This document shows, piece after piece, positions 37,154-45,327 of a DNA stretch of 64,000 bases. A model generated the notes under the pieces. That model ran no database searches. It saw only the letters and a program-made list of their open reading frames with translations, and had not been told where the DNA came from. Each line of letters begins with the position of its first letter. The first letter of the stretch is position 1. The position numbers and the translations under genes are program-made. The DNA is from Arthrobacter alpinus (lineage in GTDB: Bacteria; Actinomycetota; Actinomycetes; Actinomycetales; Micrococcaceae): the NCBI RefSeq assembly GCF_001445575.1, contig NZ_CP013200.1:3410001-3474000 (forward strand), written 5' to 3'.

Positions 37154-38935
37154 TTAGAACCGGCCTAAAACAGTAAAAATGGCGTAGGCCACTGGAGCAG
37201 CGAACAAGATGGAGTCCAGCCGGTCCATGACTCCCCCATGGCCAGGCAGGAGGTTGCTCATGTCCTTGACACCGAGTTCGCGCTTCACCATGGATTCGGC
37301 GAAGTCTCCTCCAGTTCCGGCAAAGACCATGCCGATGGCCAGAGCTAAGCCCACCCACCAGTGCTGGTCAAGGAGGAATACTGTGGCGGGAATGGCTACT
37401 AAGGTAGCCCCACCCAAGGACCCGGCAAATCCTTCCCAGGATTTTTTCGGACTAATTTTTGGTGCCATGGGGTGTTTACCAAACAAAACACCCACCAAGT
37501 AACCAAAGGTATCGTTGGCCACCACCAGCAGGAGCATGATGATCACCTGAACCACTCCTGGGTTCACATGGGCCAGATCGAGCGTCAATCCGGTCGTTGG
37601 TCCGTCTTCACCGCGCAGCATCAAGAAAACAAAGCTCAGCAGGAAGGGTATCCACATCAGGGTGAAAACACCGGACAGGATGCTCTTAACGGCACCCGGC
37701 TCCGGATCCAAAGAACGCCACAAGACAGTGGCACCCGCGCTGGCCACGAGAGCGAACAGCAGGCCTTCAGAACCCGCAAAGTACGCTGCTGCCGGCATAG
37801 CCAAAGCGCCTGCCATGACAGGAGTCAAGGGAGCCTTGATCCCCCGTCCGGCAATGGCGCGTGTAACTTCCCAAACACCAACACACGCAAACACCGTGGC
37901 TACCACGACAAAAGCAACGGGGAAGAAGAGCATGGGACCAAGCACTAGCACCAGCAAGATGACGCCAACGGTGATGGCCGCGGGAAGGTCGCGTCCAGCC
38001 TTAGGGGTCCGCGGCACCTTCAGTGCTATGGCACCAGCAGGCATTCCCGCAATGGGACCCCCGGGAACCGGGATGACTGGGATGCCCGTAACCTGCAAAG
38101 CAGAGACCGGACCCGGTGCGGCACCTGCCATAACGGGCACAACCTCTTCCGGGGCCGCTGCCTCGGCGAGGCCTGCAGCGGTGTCATCGTCAAGAACTAC
38201 ATCGACGACCGCGATCTTAGCCACAACAACCGACTCAACCGTGTCGGTGGCAGTTGCTGTGCCGCCATGAGCGGCACTAGACGCGGCGTCATCCGTGCCG
38301 TTCTCAGGGGCAGTATCCGTGCCGCTATCCTGGCTGGCCTGGGAATCTTCGGCTGCTGCCGCTTTTTCCTGCTCTTGCACTGTGGATGGCGTGGCGGGTT
38401 CTGCCTGCTCGATCTTCTCAGACGAGCTAACGGTGGATTGCTCAGTAACGGAAACATCGGTGCCGTCACTATCAGTGATGGAAGCGCCCGCAGCCGAAGT
38501 TTGCCCCGCTGCTTTCTTGCCGTCTACTGCCACGTCTGCTGTCACGTCAGAAGAGTCGGCACCGTTGGTCTCGGCCACTGAAGCCTCGGAGCCGGAGGCC
38601 TCGACGCTGGCGGTGCCAGAGGCACCTGGGCGCGTGCCGCCGTCGTCCTTCTTAGAGCCGTCGTCCTTCTTAGGAAGCTGAACAGCGTCCTCGGAAACGG
38701 AAGCCTTCGAATCAGTTGATTCCTGCTCCGCTACCGCGGTGTCCACGGGCGCAGAAGTCTCAGGCACGCTCTTTTTGGGCACGATGATGGGAATCATGCC
38801 AGTCAGTTCAGCCTGACGGCGGGCTTTCCGAGAAGGAAATTGATAGTTGGCTGGCGACGGGACCAGCTCGACGTCCGGATTTGACGCGGCCGGCTCCTTG
38901 TCGGAACCGGCCGGCGTGCGCTTTGGGTCCTTCAT
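37154..38935 (-). CDS. cdsA: Phosphatidate cytidylyltransferase with long acidic N-terminal extension
   Basis: This membrane enzyme makes CDP-diacylglycerol for phospholipid synthesis. Of 593 residues, about the last 285 form the CdsA domain with around eight membrane segments and the family signature SMVKRELGVKDMSNLLPG followed by HGGVMDRLDS. The first about 300 residues are of low complexity (Ser, Asp, Glu, Ala, Thr; for instance KKDDGSKKDDGG) with no membrane segment. The extension is in one frame and starts with the ATG that shares bases with the frr stop (TAATG), so it is a real part of the protein. Confidence 0.93.
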   Translation of the reverse strand: MKDPKRTPAGSDKEPAASNPDVELVPSPANYQFPSRKARRQAELTGMIPIIVPKKSVPETSAPVDTAVAEQESTDSKASVSEDAVQLPKKDDGSKKDDGGTRPGASGTASVEASGSEASVAETNGADSSDVTADVAVDGKKAAGQTSAAGASITDSDGTDVSVTEQSTVSSSEKIEQAEPATPSTVQEQEKAAAAEDSQASQDSGTDTAPENGTDDAASSAAHGGTATATDTVESVVVAKIAVVDVVLDDDTAAGLAEAAAPEEVVPVMAGAAPGPVSALQVTGIPVIPVPGGPIAGMPAGAIALKVPRTPKAGRDLPAAITVGVILLVLVLGPMLFFPVAFVVVATVFACVGVWEVTRAIAGRGIKAPLTPVMAGALAMPAAAYFAGSEGLLFALVASAGATVLWRSLDPEPGAVKSILSGVFTLMWIPFLLSFVFLMLRGEDGPTTGLTLDLAHVNPGVVQVIIMLLLVVANDTFGYLVGVLFGKHPMAPKISPKKSWEGFAGSLGGATLVAIPATVFLLDQHWWVGLALAIGMVFAGTGGDFAESMVKRELGVKDMSNLLPGHGGVMDRLDSILFAAPVAYAIFTVLGRF

Positions 38936-39492
38936 TAGACCTCGAGAAGCTCGACTTCCTTGCGCTTGAGCAACTCATCGATGTTCTCCGTGTGAGCCTT
39001 GGTCAGCGCGTCCAATTCCTTCTCGGCGCGGTTGCCCTCATCTTCGCCAGCGTCGCCATCCTTGACCAGCTTATCCAGCTGCTCCTTGGCCTTGCGACGT
39101 ATGTTGCGGACGGAAATCTTGGCGTCTTCACCCTTGGTGCGGACAACCCTGACGTATTCCTTGCGACGTTCGGAGGTCAGTTCCGGCATCATGATGCGGA
39201 TGACGTTGCCGTCGTTGGACGGGTTGGCCCCAACTTCGGAGGAGCTCAGAGCGCGCTCGATGTCGTGCAGGGCCGTCTTGTCGAACGGGGTGATGAGCAA
39301 GGTGCGGGCTTCCGGGACGGCGAACGATGCAAGCTGCTGCAACGGCGTCGGCGAACCGTAGTACTCCACCATGACCTTGTGGAACATGGCTGGGTTGGCA
39401 CGGCCCGTACGAATGGCGGAGAAGTCCTCTTTGGCGACCTCAATGGCCTTATCCATCTTCTCTTCGGCCTCGAGCAAAGTATCTTCGATCAC
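38935..39492 (-). CDS. frr: Ribosome recycling factor
   Basis: A 185-residue factor that splits post-termination ribosomes with EF-G. Blocks are SAIRTGRANPAMFHKVMVEYYG (in two parts), PLQQLASFAVPEARTL, and VRNIRRKAKEQL near 125-136. GTG 39492 (VIEDTLLEAEEK) has GGGAGAG upstream and gives the standard length; an upstream frame adds five residues without a site. It shares the TAATG junction with cdsA. Confidence 0.95.
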   Translation of the reverse strand: MIEDTLLEAEEKMDKAIEVAKEDFSAIRTGRANPAMFHKVMVEYYGSPTPLQQLASFAVPEARTLLITPFDKTALHDIERALSSSEVGANPSNDGNVIRIMMPELTSERRKEYVRVVRTKGEDAKISVRNIRRKAKEQLDKLVKDGDAGEDEGNRAEKELDALTKAHTENIDELLKRKEVELLEV

Positions 39493-39615
39493 GCGTCTCT
39501 CCCTCAATAAGTGTCTCTACTACTTTCCGCGGCACATGCCCACGGCAATTCTGAAACCATCCTACCGTGACGGGCGCGCCGCAGCGCCCCGCCCACCGGT
39601 AGGTCTCAAGGATAT

Positions 39616-40377
39616 TTACGGGGTGACCCGGGTACCCAGTTCTTCGCCGAGGATGGCGCGGGCAACATTGCCTTCACCTTCCATGCCGAAGACCAACATG
39701 TTCACGTTGTTGTCCTTGCACAAGCTGAAGGCCGTCTGGTCCATGACGCGGATGTCACGGGCCATGGCTTCGTCGTAGCTGAGGCTGTCCAGCTTGACGG
39801 CGGTGGGGTCCTTTTTGGGGTCTGCGGTGTAGACGCCGTCAACACCGTTCTTGGCCATGAGGACCACGTCAGCGTGGACTTCCAGCGCACGCTGGGCAGC
39901 CACGGTGTCGGTGGAGAAGTACGGCAAACCGGCCCCGGCGCCGAAAATGACCACGCGGCCCTTTTCCATGTGACGGATGGCACGCCGCGGGATGTAGGCT
40001 TCGGCAACCTGACCCATGGTGATGGCACTCTGGACACGGGTGTCCACGCCTGCCTGCTCGAGGAAGTCCTGCAGCGCCAGGCAGTTCATGACGGTGCCAA
40101 GCATGCCCATGTAGTCCGCGCGGGAGCGGTCCATACCGGAAGCCGAGAGTTCGGCGCCGCGGAAGAAGTTGCCGCCACCTACAACAATGGCCACCTCCAC
40201 CTGGCCGACGGTGCTGGCGATCTGCTTGGCAATGCCGCGGATGGTATCGGGATCAACACCGAGCTTGCCTGCGCCAAAGACCTCGCCGGAGAGCTTCAGC
40301 AACACACGACGGCGTTTGGTGGCCCCCGCTGTAGGTGCTGCGCTGCTCTGCTCTGTCTGCGAAATATTCGTGGTCAT
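39616..40377 (-). CDS. pyrH: UMP kinase
   Basis: A 253-residue hexameric kinase that makes UDP. N-terminal [15 protein letters not shown], then [14 protein letters not shown] near 75-88, [15 protein letters not shown] near 150-164 and [16 protein letters not shown] near 176-191 are the amino acid kinase family blocks specific for bacterial PyrH. The first 20 residues are a polar extension. It lies in the rpsB-tsf-pyrH-frr order. Confidence 0.95.
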   Translation of the reverse strand: MTTNISQTEQSSAAPTAGATKRRRVLLKLSGEVFGAGKLGVDPDTIRGIAKQIASTVGQVEVAIVVGGGNFFRGAELSASGMDRSRADYMGMLGTVMNCLALQDFLEQAGVDTRVQSAITMGQVAEAYIPRRAIRHMEKGRVVIFGAGAGLPYFSTDTVAAQRALEVHADVVLMAKNGVDGVYTADPKKDPTAVKLDSLSYDEAMARDIRVMDQTAFSLCKDNNVNMLVFGMEGEGNVARAILGEELGTRVTP

Positions 40378-40543
40378 AGTGCCTTCCGTGGGTACAGATA
40401 TTTGGCTGCTGGTGTTGGGGTGTTCTTGATACCAACTGCTACGTGCCGTTGTGCTTGATGCCTGATACAGGCTACATTCGCGCTACGCCGGGCGGTACCG
40501 GCGCAAGGGGTGCGTCTAAGATCATATCCGATGCTTGGGCGCA

Positions 40544-40580
40544 AAGAAGGGGCAACCGCAGTTTGCGGCCACCCCTTCTT
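40544..40580 (-). terminator. Intrinsic terminator after tsf
   Basis: AAGAAGGGG pairs with CCCCTTCTT, and ACCGCA with TGCGG, around a short loop. It lies 50 bases after the tsf stop. On the minus strand the stem is followed by CTTTG. It may separate rpsB-tsf from pyrH-frr-cdsA. Confidence 0.65.
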
Positions 40581-40629
40581 CGTCACATCCTTGTTAGCGC
40601 ACTCAAGGGTGCGGTTCACAATTGTGTAA

Positions 40630-41457
40630 TTATGCTCCGACGCGGAAGCGTGCGAAGGCAACAGGCTTGACGCCAGCTTCGGACAGAACAGCGGCAACGC
40701 TCTTCTTGGAATCCTTAGCGAAGGGCTGGTCAACCAGAACGATTTCCTTGAAGAAGCCGGTCAAGCGGCCTTCAACGATCTTCGTCATGGCAGCTTCAGG
40801 CTTGCCTTCTGCCTGTGCGGTTTCTGCAGCGATGCGGCGTTCGCTTTCGACGACGTCAGCAGCAACTTCGTCGCGGGTCAGGAACGTCGGGGACATTGCA
40901 GCAATGTGCACGGCTACGTCGTGAGCGACTTCCTGGTTGTCACCGTCAATAGCGAACAGCACGCCAACCTGGGCCGGGAGGTCCTTGGAAGTCTTGTGCA
41001 GGTAAGCGTCAACAGTTGCACCCTCAATGCGGGCCAGGCGGCGGATGGCAACCTTTTCGCCCAGCAGTGCGCCGGCTGCAATGACAGCCTCAGACATGGG
41101 CTTGCCGTCAACGTCAACAGCCAGCAGGGTCTCAACATCGGCCGCACCGGAGGAGACCGCCGTGGCCAGAACCGTGTTGGCGAATTCGATGAAGGGAGCA
41201 GCCTTGGCAACGAAGTCAGTTTCGCAGGCGACCTCAACCATGACGCCAACGCCGTTTTCAACAGCTGCGGCAACGAGGCCTTCAGCAGTTGAGCGGCCTT
41301 CGCGCTTGGTTGCACCCTTGAGGCCCTTGATGCGGATGAGCTCCATGGCCTTGTCGGCGTCGCCGTTGGCCTCGTCGAGAGCCTTCTTGACGTCCATCAT
41401 GCCTGCGCCCGTGCGCTCGCGCAGAGCCTTAATATCAGCGGCGGTGTAGTTCGCCAT
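40630..41457 (-). CDS. tsf: Elongation factor Ts
   Basis: A 275-residue nucleotide exchange factor for EF-Tu. The N-terminal UBA-like domain ANYTAADIKALRERTGAG and DVKKALDEANGD, and the conserved CETDFVAKAAPF near 80-91, identify it. AGGAG lies seven bases before the ATG. It follows rpsB. Confidence 0.96.
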   Translation of the reverse strand: MANYTAADIKALRERTGAGMMDVKKALDEANGDADKAMELIRIKGLKGATKREGRSTAEGLVAAAVENGVGVMVEVACETDFVAKAAPFIEFANTVLATAVSSGAADVETLLAVDVDGKPMSEAVIAAGALLGEKVAIRRLARIEGATVDAYLHKTSKDLPAQVGVLFAIDGDNQEVAHDVAVHIAAMSPTFLTRDEVAADVVESERRIAAETAQAEGKPEAAMTKIVEGRLTGFFKEIVLVDQPFAKDSKKSVAAVLSEAGVKPVAFARFRVGA

Positions 41458-41509
41458 ATGAACTCCTCAGAATAAATGTTTGAGTATGTAAATCAGTTTT
41501 AGGCCAGTT

Positions 41510-41552
41510 CTGGCAGGACCGCTGTGCCTTGTAAGCGGCGCGATCCTGCCAG
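41510..41552 (-). promoter_or_regulatory. Hairpin between rpsB and tsf
   Basis: CTGGCAGGA and TCCTGCCAG pair around a GC-rich loop of 25 bases that itself contains GCCGC/GCGG. It lies in the rpsB-tsf gap. No T-tract follows, so it could be an attenuator or a processing site that sets the ratio of S2 to EF-Ts. Confidence 0.45.
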
Positions 41553-41615
41553 TACCTGATTCCTTGGGTGGCAACTCAGACGGATGAATCCATCAGGGTT
41601 ACCGGGAAAAGATTC

Positions 41616-42512
41616 TTACTTCTCGGTTGCAGCTTCGGCGGGAGCCTCAACAGCAGCCTCAGCGGCCGGTGCTTCAACAACGGCTTCAGCGGCCGGTGCT
41701 TCAACAACGGCTTCAGCGGCCGGTGCTTCAACAGCAGCTTCAGCGGCGGGTGCCTCGAGGAGTTCGCGCTCCCACTCAGCCAAAGGCTCAGCCGGTGCTT
41801 CGGTGTTGCCGGTTGCCTTGTTGTTGCGGGCGATCAGGCCTTCTGCAACAGCATCGGCGATAACGCGGGTCAACAGTGCAACGGAGCGGATGGCGTCGTC
41901 GTTACCCGGGATCGGGAAATCAACTTCGTCAGGGTTGCAGTTGGTGTCCAAGATGGCAACAACGGGGATCTTCAGCTTGTGTGCCTCGTCGATGGCGAGG
42001 TGTTCCTTCGGGGTGTCAACAACCCAGAGCACGGACGGTGCCTTGGTCAGGTTGCGGATACCACCGAGGTTGGTCTGCAGCTTGGTGAGTTCACGCTTGA
42101 GGAGCAAGAGCTCCTTCTTGGTGTGACCCGAGGAAGCAACATCTTCGAAGTTGATCTCTTCGAGTTCCTTCATGCGAGCAATACGCTTGGAAACCGTCTG
42201 GAAGTTGGTGAGCATACCGCCCAACCAGCGCTGGTTTACGTAAGGCATGCCAACACGAGTGGCCTGCTCTGCGATGGCTTCCTGAGCCTGCTTCTTGGTA
42301 CCGACGAAGAGTACGGTTCCGCCGTGTGCAACGGTGGACTTCGTGAACTCGTATGCGCGGTCAATGAAGGACAGTGACTGCTGCAGGTCGATGATGTAGA
42401 TGCCGTTGCGCTCCGTCAGGATGAATCGCTTCATCTTCGGGTTCCAACGACGGGTCTGGTGTCCAAAGTGGACGCCGCTGTCAAGCAGCTGGCGCATTGT
42501 TACGACGGGCAT
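41616..42512 (-). CDS. rpsB: 30S ribosomal protein S2, with repetitive C-terminal tail
   Basis: A 298-residue protein: [20 protein letters not shown] is the standard N-terminus and [19 protein letters not shown] and [17 protein letters not shown] the later blocks. The last about 45 residues form an acidic, Ala/Glu/Pro/Val-rich tail with four repeats of EAPAAEAVV or variants. ATG 42512 has AAAGGAG upstream. A longer frame to 42665 runs into the leader. Confidence 0.96.
   Translation of the reverse strand: MPVVTMRQLLDSGVHFGHQTRRWNPKMKRFILTERNGIYIIDLQQSLSFIDRAYEFTKSTVAHGGTVLFVGTKKQAQEAIAEQATRVGMPYVNQRWLGGMLTNFQTVSKRIARMKELEEINFEDVASSGHTKKELLLLKRELTKLQTNLGGIRNLTKAPSVLWVVDTPKEHLAIDEAHKLKIPVVAILDTNCNPDEVDFPIPGNDDAIRSVALLTRVIADAVAEGLIARNNKATGNTEAPAEPLAEWERELLEAPAAEAAVEAPAAEAVVEAPAAEAVVEAPAAEAAVEAPAEAATEK
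41641..41748 (-). repeat. 27-bp tandem repeat in the rpsB tail, four copies
   Basis: Units at 41641, 41668, 41695 and 41722 each encode nine residues like EAPAAEAVV. The two middle units are identical and the outer ones differ at a few bases, mostly third positions. The copy number may vary between strains. Confidence 0.85.
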
Positions 42513-42856
42513 GCCGACGCTCCTTTTTGATAATTTACGGTTATTTAGCCTTGGTTCCAGCGGTTTCCCGAACTGGTTCCTTGCTCCTGGCACCCATTGT
42601 GCATTCCATGAACCACCGTGAGGCAGACCGTATGGGCACAATCCATCAGTAGGATCCAAGATCACTCTCGGATGCTCATCAGGGTGGGGTGCGCGTAGTC
42701 AGTGCACAAATAGCACACTGCTCTGTCAATGTTACTACAGTGCTGCTGCGCTAACGTACCAAGTTCACTCCCCCACAGCCTGTACTTTGCGGCCCACTGC
42801 CCACATTTGGCAGCTGTCCTCTCGCGATTACCCCACTGTGGGATCAGGCTGAATGG
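42513..42856. other. rpsB leader and promoter region
   Basis: 344 bases between rpsB and the M23 peptidase gene. On the minus strand a TTGACA lies at about 42726-42731, so the rpsB transcript would carry a leader of roughly 180 bases. Within it CCAG..CTGG (around 42558-42577, CCAGCGGTTTCCCGAACTGG) can form a small hairpin. S2 autoregulates through its leader in other bacteria; I do not recognise a known motif here. Confidence 0.4.
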
Positions 42857-43423
42857 ATGAACATCACTTTCTGCCGGCTTTCACTATTTCTCACAGCAAT
42901 GCTGGGCCTGGTCTTTTCACCTGCATCCGCACTGGTCTCCCCCGCGGTTTCTGCCGCAACCATTTCGCGTACTGCGACGGCTGCTCCACTCCCAGCTTCC
43001 CTCGCCTGGGGCTGGCCCCTGGCGGGTAAGCCCGTGGTGACGCGTGCTTTTGACCCTCCGGCGCAGCCTTGGCTCAGTGGCCACCGAGGTGTGGATTTGG
43101 CCGCCCCACAAGGCGCCGCCGTGCTGGCGCCAACATCCGGTGTGGTGAGCTTCTCCGGCGTCGTTGTTAACAGATCAGTACTGACCATCACTGTGGACAA
43201 TGGTTTGCGGCTGAGTTTTGAGCCAGTATTTTCACCGCTCAGGGCGGGCGACACCGTGGTTCGAGGGCAGCAGATTGGCGCAGTGAAGGGGCCTACGCAT
43301 TGCGACGGGTCCGTGACGCCCTCGTGTCTGCACTGGGGTGTGCGGGATGGGAATGACTACCTCAATCCCCTGCAGTTCATTCTCGACCTGCGCCCATCAG
43401 TGCTGTTGTCGCTGATGGACTGA
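42857..43423 (+). CDS. Secreted M23 family peptidase
   Basis: A 188-residue protein with a signal peptide (about 1-34: a polar start, hydrophobic FLTAMLGLVFSPASALVSPA, then AVSA). The M23 LytM domain covers 60-170 with the zinc-binding motif GHRGVDLAAPQG (H-x-x-x-D) near 75 and CLHWGVR near 157 (H-x-H is replaced by L-H-W-G). It would cut peptide cross-links in the cell wall or act as an activator. The ribosome site is weak. Confidence 0.88.
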   Translation: MNITFCRLSLFLTAMLGLVFSPASALVSPAVSAATISRTATAAPLPASLAWGWPLAGKPVVTRAFDPPAQPWLSGHRGVDLAAPQGAAVLAPTSGVVSFSGVVVNRSVLTITVDNGLRLSFEPVFSPLRAGDTVVRGQQIGAVKGPTHCDGSVTPSCLHWGVRDGNDYLNPLQFILDLRPSVLLSLMD

Positions 43424-43470
43424 ATGTCACCCCGCGACTCGTGGCGAAGGATTCTTATGCGCTGGATTGC

Positions 43471-43513
43471 AGACGAGTATGGCGCCAGTTGAGCACTGGC
43501 GCCATACTCGTCT
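43471..43513. terminator. Bidirectional hairpin between convergent genes
   Basis: A perfect 19-bp stem (arms 43471-43489 and 43495-43513, starting AGACGAGTATGGCGCC) with a five-base loop, lying between the M23 gene and the acyl-CoA dehydrogenase stop. Short T-rich bases follow on the plus strand (TTGAGTTATT). Confidence 0.75.
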
Positions 43514-43543
43514 TGAGTTATTCGCATATGTGTTGCTGCGGGG

Positions 43544-44734
43544 CTAGACGATGGCGGAGATTCCCGTGATGGCGCGTCCTGCAACGAGGGTGTTGATCTC
43601 GTAGGTGCCTTCGTAGGAGTAGATGGCCTCGGAGTCTGCGAAAATCTTGGCAATTTCGTAGTCCGTGACTATGCCGTTGCCACCGAAGAGGCTGCGTCCC
43701 ATGGCTACCGTCTCGCGCATTCGGGCCGTGGTGAACGCCTTGGCCAGTGCAGACTGTTCGTCCTTTGCCAGACCAAGATCTTCCAGCTGTGACAGCCGGA
43801 CCATCATGCTGGTGCACGCAACCGTGTTGCCCAGCATTTTGACCAGCTGATCCTGCACCATCTGGAAGGAAGCGATGGGTCGGCCAAACTGTTCGCGTTC
43901 GACGGCGTAGCGGCGGGTTACATCAAAGGCTGCCATCTGCTGGCCCACAGCCTGCCACGCAACGGCGAGTCGCGTGACCTTCAGAACCTTGTTGGTGTCA
44001 CGGAAGCTATTGCCGCCGGCCAGCTTGTGATCGTGCGGAACCACTACGTTCTCCAGCACAATGTCGGCGTTCTGGACGGTGCGCAGTGCAGTCTTGTTTT
44101 CAATCTTTGTGGCGCTGTAGCCCTTGAGCGTGGTGTCCACCATGAAGGCCTTGACCTGATTGTCGGCGACGTCGCGAGCGTAAATGACTACCCAGTCGGA
44201 GAACGTGGCATTGCCGATCCAGCGCTTGGCGCCGTTGAGGATCCAGTTATCGCCGTCACGCACAGCGGTGGTGCGGGTTCCGCCAGCTACATCGGAGCCG
44301 CCCAGGGGTTCAGTCAGTCCGAACGCACCAATCTTTTTCAGCGAGTAGATGTCCGGCAGCCACGCGGCCTTCTGTTCCTCAGAAGCCAGCGCCTCAATGG
44401 AGCCGGTGAATAGGCCGTCGTGGACACCCATGAACGTGGCAATGGAGGCGTCGGCGCGCGTGAATTCCGCGTGGGCCAGTCCAGCAAAGAGGTTGGAATA
44501 TCCCTGTCGATGGACCGGGCTCATGATATCCAGCTCGGCCAGCTTGGGGATGATCTCCATGGGGAATTCAGCGCGGTTCCAGCAATCCGTGGCAATCGGC
44601 TTGACTTCCTTGGCTAGGAACTCGCGGATTTCCTGCAAACGTCCACGCTCCTTCTCGGAGAGCATCTGCTCAAATCCATAGAAGTCACCATCGGCGTAGG
44701 GGAGGTTGTTGATATCTACTTCAGCCTTGGGCAC
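43544..44734 (-). CDS. Acyl-CoA dehydrogenase, glutaryl-CoA dehydrogenase-like
   Basis: A 396-residue FAD enzyme. GAFGLTEPLGGSDVAGGTRT near 133-152, NGAKRWIGNATFSDWVVIYAR and the C-terminal YSYEGTYEINTLVAGRAITG, with the catalytic Glu in YEGT, match the subgroup of glutaryl-CoA dehydrogenase and plant ACX4-like enzymes. I chose GTG 44734 because AAAGGA lies seven bases upstream; ATG 44758 is eight codons earlier without a site. A palindromic operator lies 60 bases upstream. The substrate is not proven. Confidence 0.88.
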   Translation of the reverse strand: MPKAEVDINNLPYADGDFYGFEQMLSEKERGRLQEIREFLAKEVKPIATDCWNRAEFPMEIIPKLAELDIMSPVHRQGYSNLFAGLAHAEFTRADASIATFMGVHDGLFTGSIEALASEEQKAAWLPDIYSLKKIGAFGLTEPLGGSDVAGGTRTTAVRDGDNWILNGAKRWIGNATFSDWVVIYARDVADNQVKAFMVDTTLKGYSATKIENKTALRTVQNADIVLENVVVPHDHKLAGGNSFRDTNKVLKVTRLAVAWQAVGQQMAAFDVTRRYAVEREQFGRPIASFQMVQDQLVKMLGNTVACTSMMVRLSQLEDLGLAKDEQSALAKAFTTARMRETVAMGRSLFGGNGIVTDYEIAKIFADSEAIYSYEGTYEINTLVAGRAITGISAIV

Positions 44735-44793
44735 GGAAATTCCTTTGCTTGTACTCATCGTTGAACCATCAGCTGTTCGGCCGAAAGCCAAAC

Positions 44794-44813
44794 ATGTTAC
44801 TGATGAGTAACAT
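44794..44813. promoter_or_regulatory. Palindromic operator upstream of the acyl-CoA dehydrogenase
   Basis: ATGTTACT and AGTAACAT form perfect 8-base arms around GATG. The place, 60-80 bases before the start codon, fits a TetR-type repressor site of a fatty acid or amino acid breakdown regulator. No regulator gene is beside it. Confidence 0.55.
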
Positions 44814-44896
44814 ACAGCAAGGGGTGTGGCGCAGGCAACACGAGGGTTAAGTAGATATGGGGGCATCCCACCGAAATGATCACCAGAAATACGAAA

Positions 44897-44938
44897 GCCG
44901 CAGGCCTGGACTCCCCCAAGGGCATCTTGACCTGCGGC
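44897..44938 (-). terminator. Terminator-like hairpin after the tRNA remnant
   Basis: GCCGCAGG and CCTGCGGC pair across a long loop; on the minus strand TTTCGTATTT follows. It has the same place relative to the tRNA remnant as the hairpin at 45134 has relative to the intact tRNA. Confidence 0.5.
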
Positions 44939-44946
44939 GATGCATA

Positions 44947-44990
44947 GAGGGCCACTCGGACTTGAACTGAGGACCTGAGGACTAGTAGTT
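44947..44990 (-). pseudogene. 3' half of a tRNA with anticodon CAT, decayed copy
   Basis: About 33 bases match the 3' half of the tRNA at 45181-45254 (acceptor 3' strand, T-arm GTTCAAGTCCGAG and variable loop), with few changes. The 5' half is absent. The intact gene lies 230 bases away in the same direction. This looks like a broken tandem duplicate; a tRNA-derived attachment site is an alternative. Confidence 0.65.
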
Positions 44991-45133
44991 TCCGTGCCTC
45001 GGAAGTGACAATCCAGCTACTGCTTGCCAATGAGGGCCTCCGATACGCGCTTCAGGTAGCCGCTGATGGGGCGAACAAAATTGCCGGAAGCCAGGCCGTC
45101 AGTCGTGAATCACCCACTGAACATCCAAAACAA

Positions 45134-45173
45134 AAGTGCCCCTGATCCGCGTTTCCGCAGGTCAGGGGCACTT
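45134..45173 (-). terminator. Intrinsic terminator after the tRNA
   Basis: AAGTGCCCCTGA pairs with TCAGGGGCACTT, and CCGC with GCGG, around a short loop. On the minus strand TTTTGTTTTG follows, eight bases after the tRNA end. Confidence 0.85.
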
Positions 45174-45180
45174 CTACATG

Positions 45181-45254
45181 TAGGGCCACTCGGACTTGAA
45201 CCGAGGACCTTAGGATTATGAGTCCCGCGCTCTAACCAGCTGAGCTATGGCCCC
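45181..45254 (-). tRNA. tRNA with anticodon CAT (elongator Met or lysidine-type Ile)
   Basis: A 74-base cloverleaf: acceptor GGGGCCA pairing with TGGCCCT, D-arm AGCTCAGCTGGTTAGAGC, anticodon loop ACTCATAAT (anticodon CAT), T-arm GTTCAAGTCCGAG, discriminator A. The 3' CCA is not encoded. The sequence alone does not tell elongator Met from Ile2; both have CTCATAA loops. It is not initiator tRNA, since the GGG/CCC anticodon stem pairs are missing. Confidence 0.93.
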
Positions 45255-45327
45255 ATGCAGGGCGCCTTATCCTTTCGACTTTGCAGTACAAGGAAAAAGC
45301 ACTCCTACGATCTTAGGGGATCACAGG

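Noticed and set aside
42700..42760. Confident sigma-70-type promoter for rpsB
   Set aside because: A TTGACA is present but no good -10 box at 16-18 bases, so it is mentioned only as a possibility.
44947..45254. Integrated element flanked by tRNA-derived attachment sites
   Set aside because: Only 230 bases lie between the copies, with no integrase; a decayed tandem tRNA is simpler.
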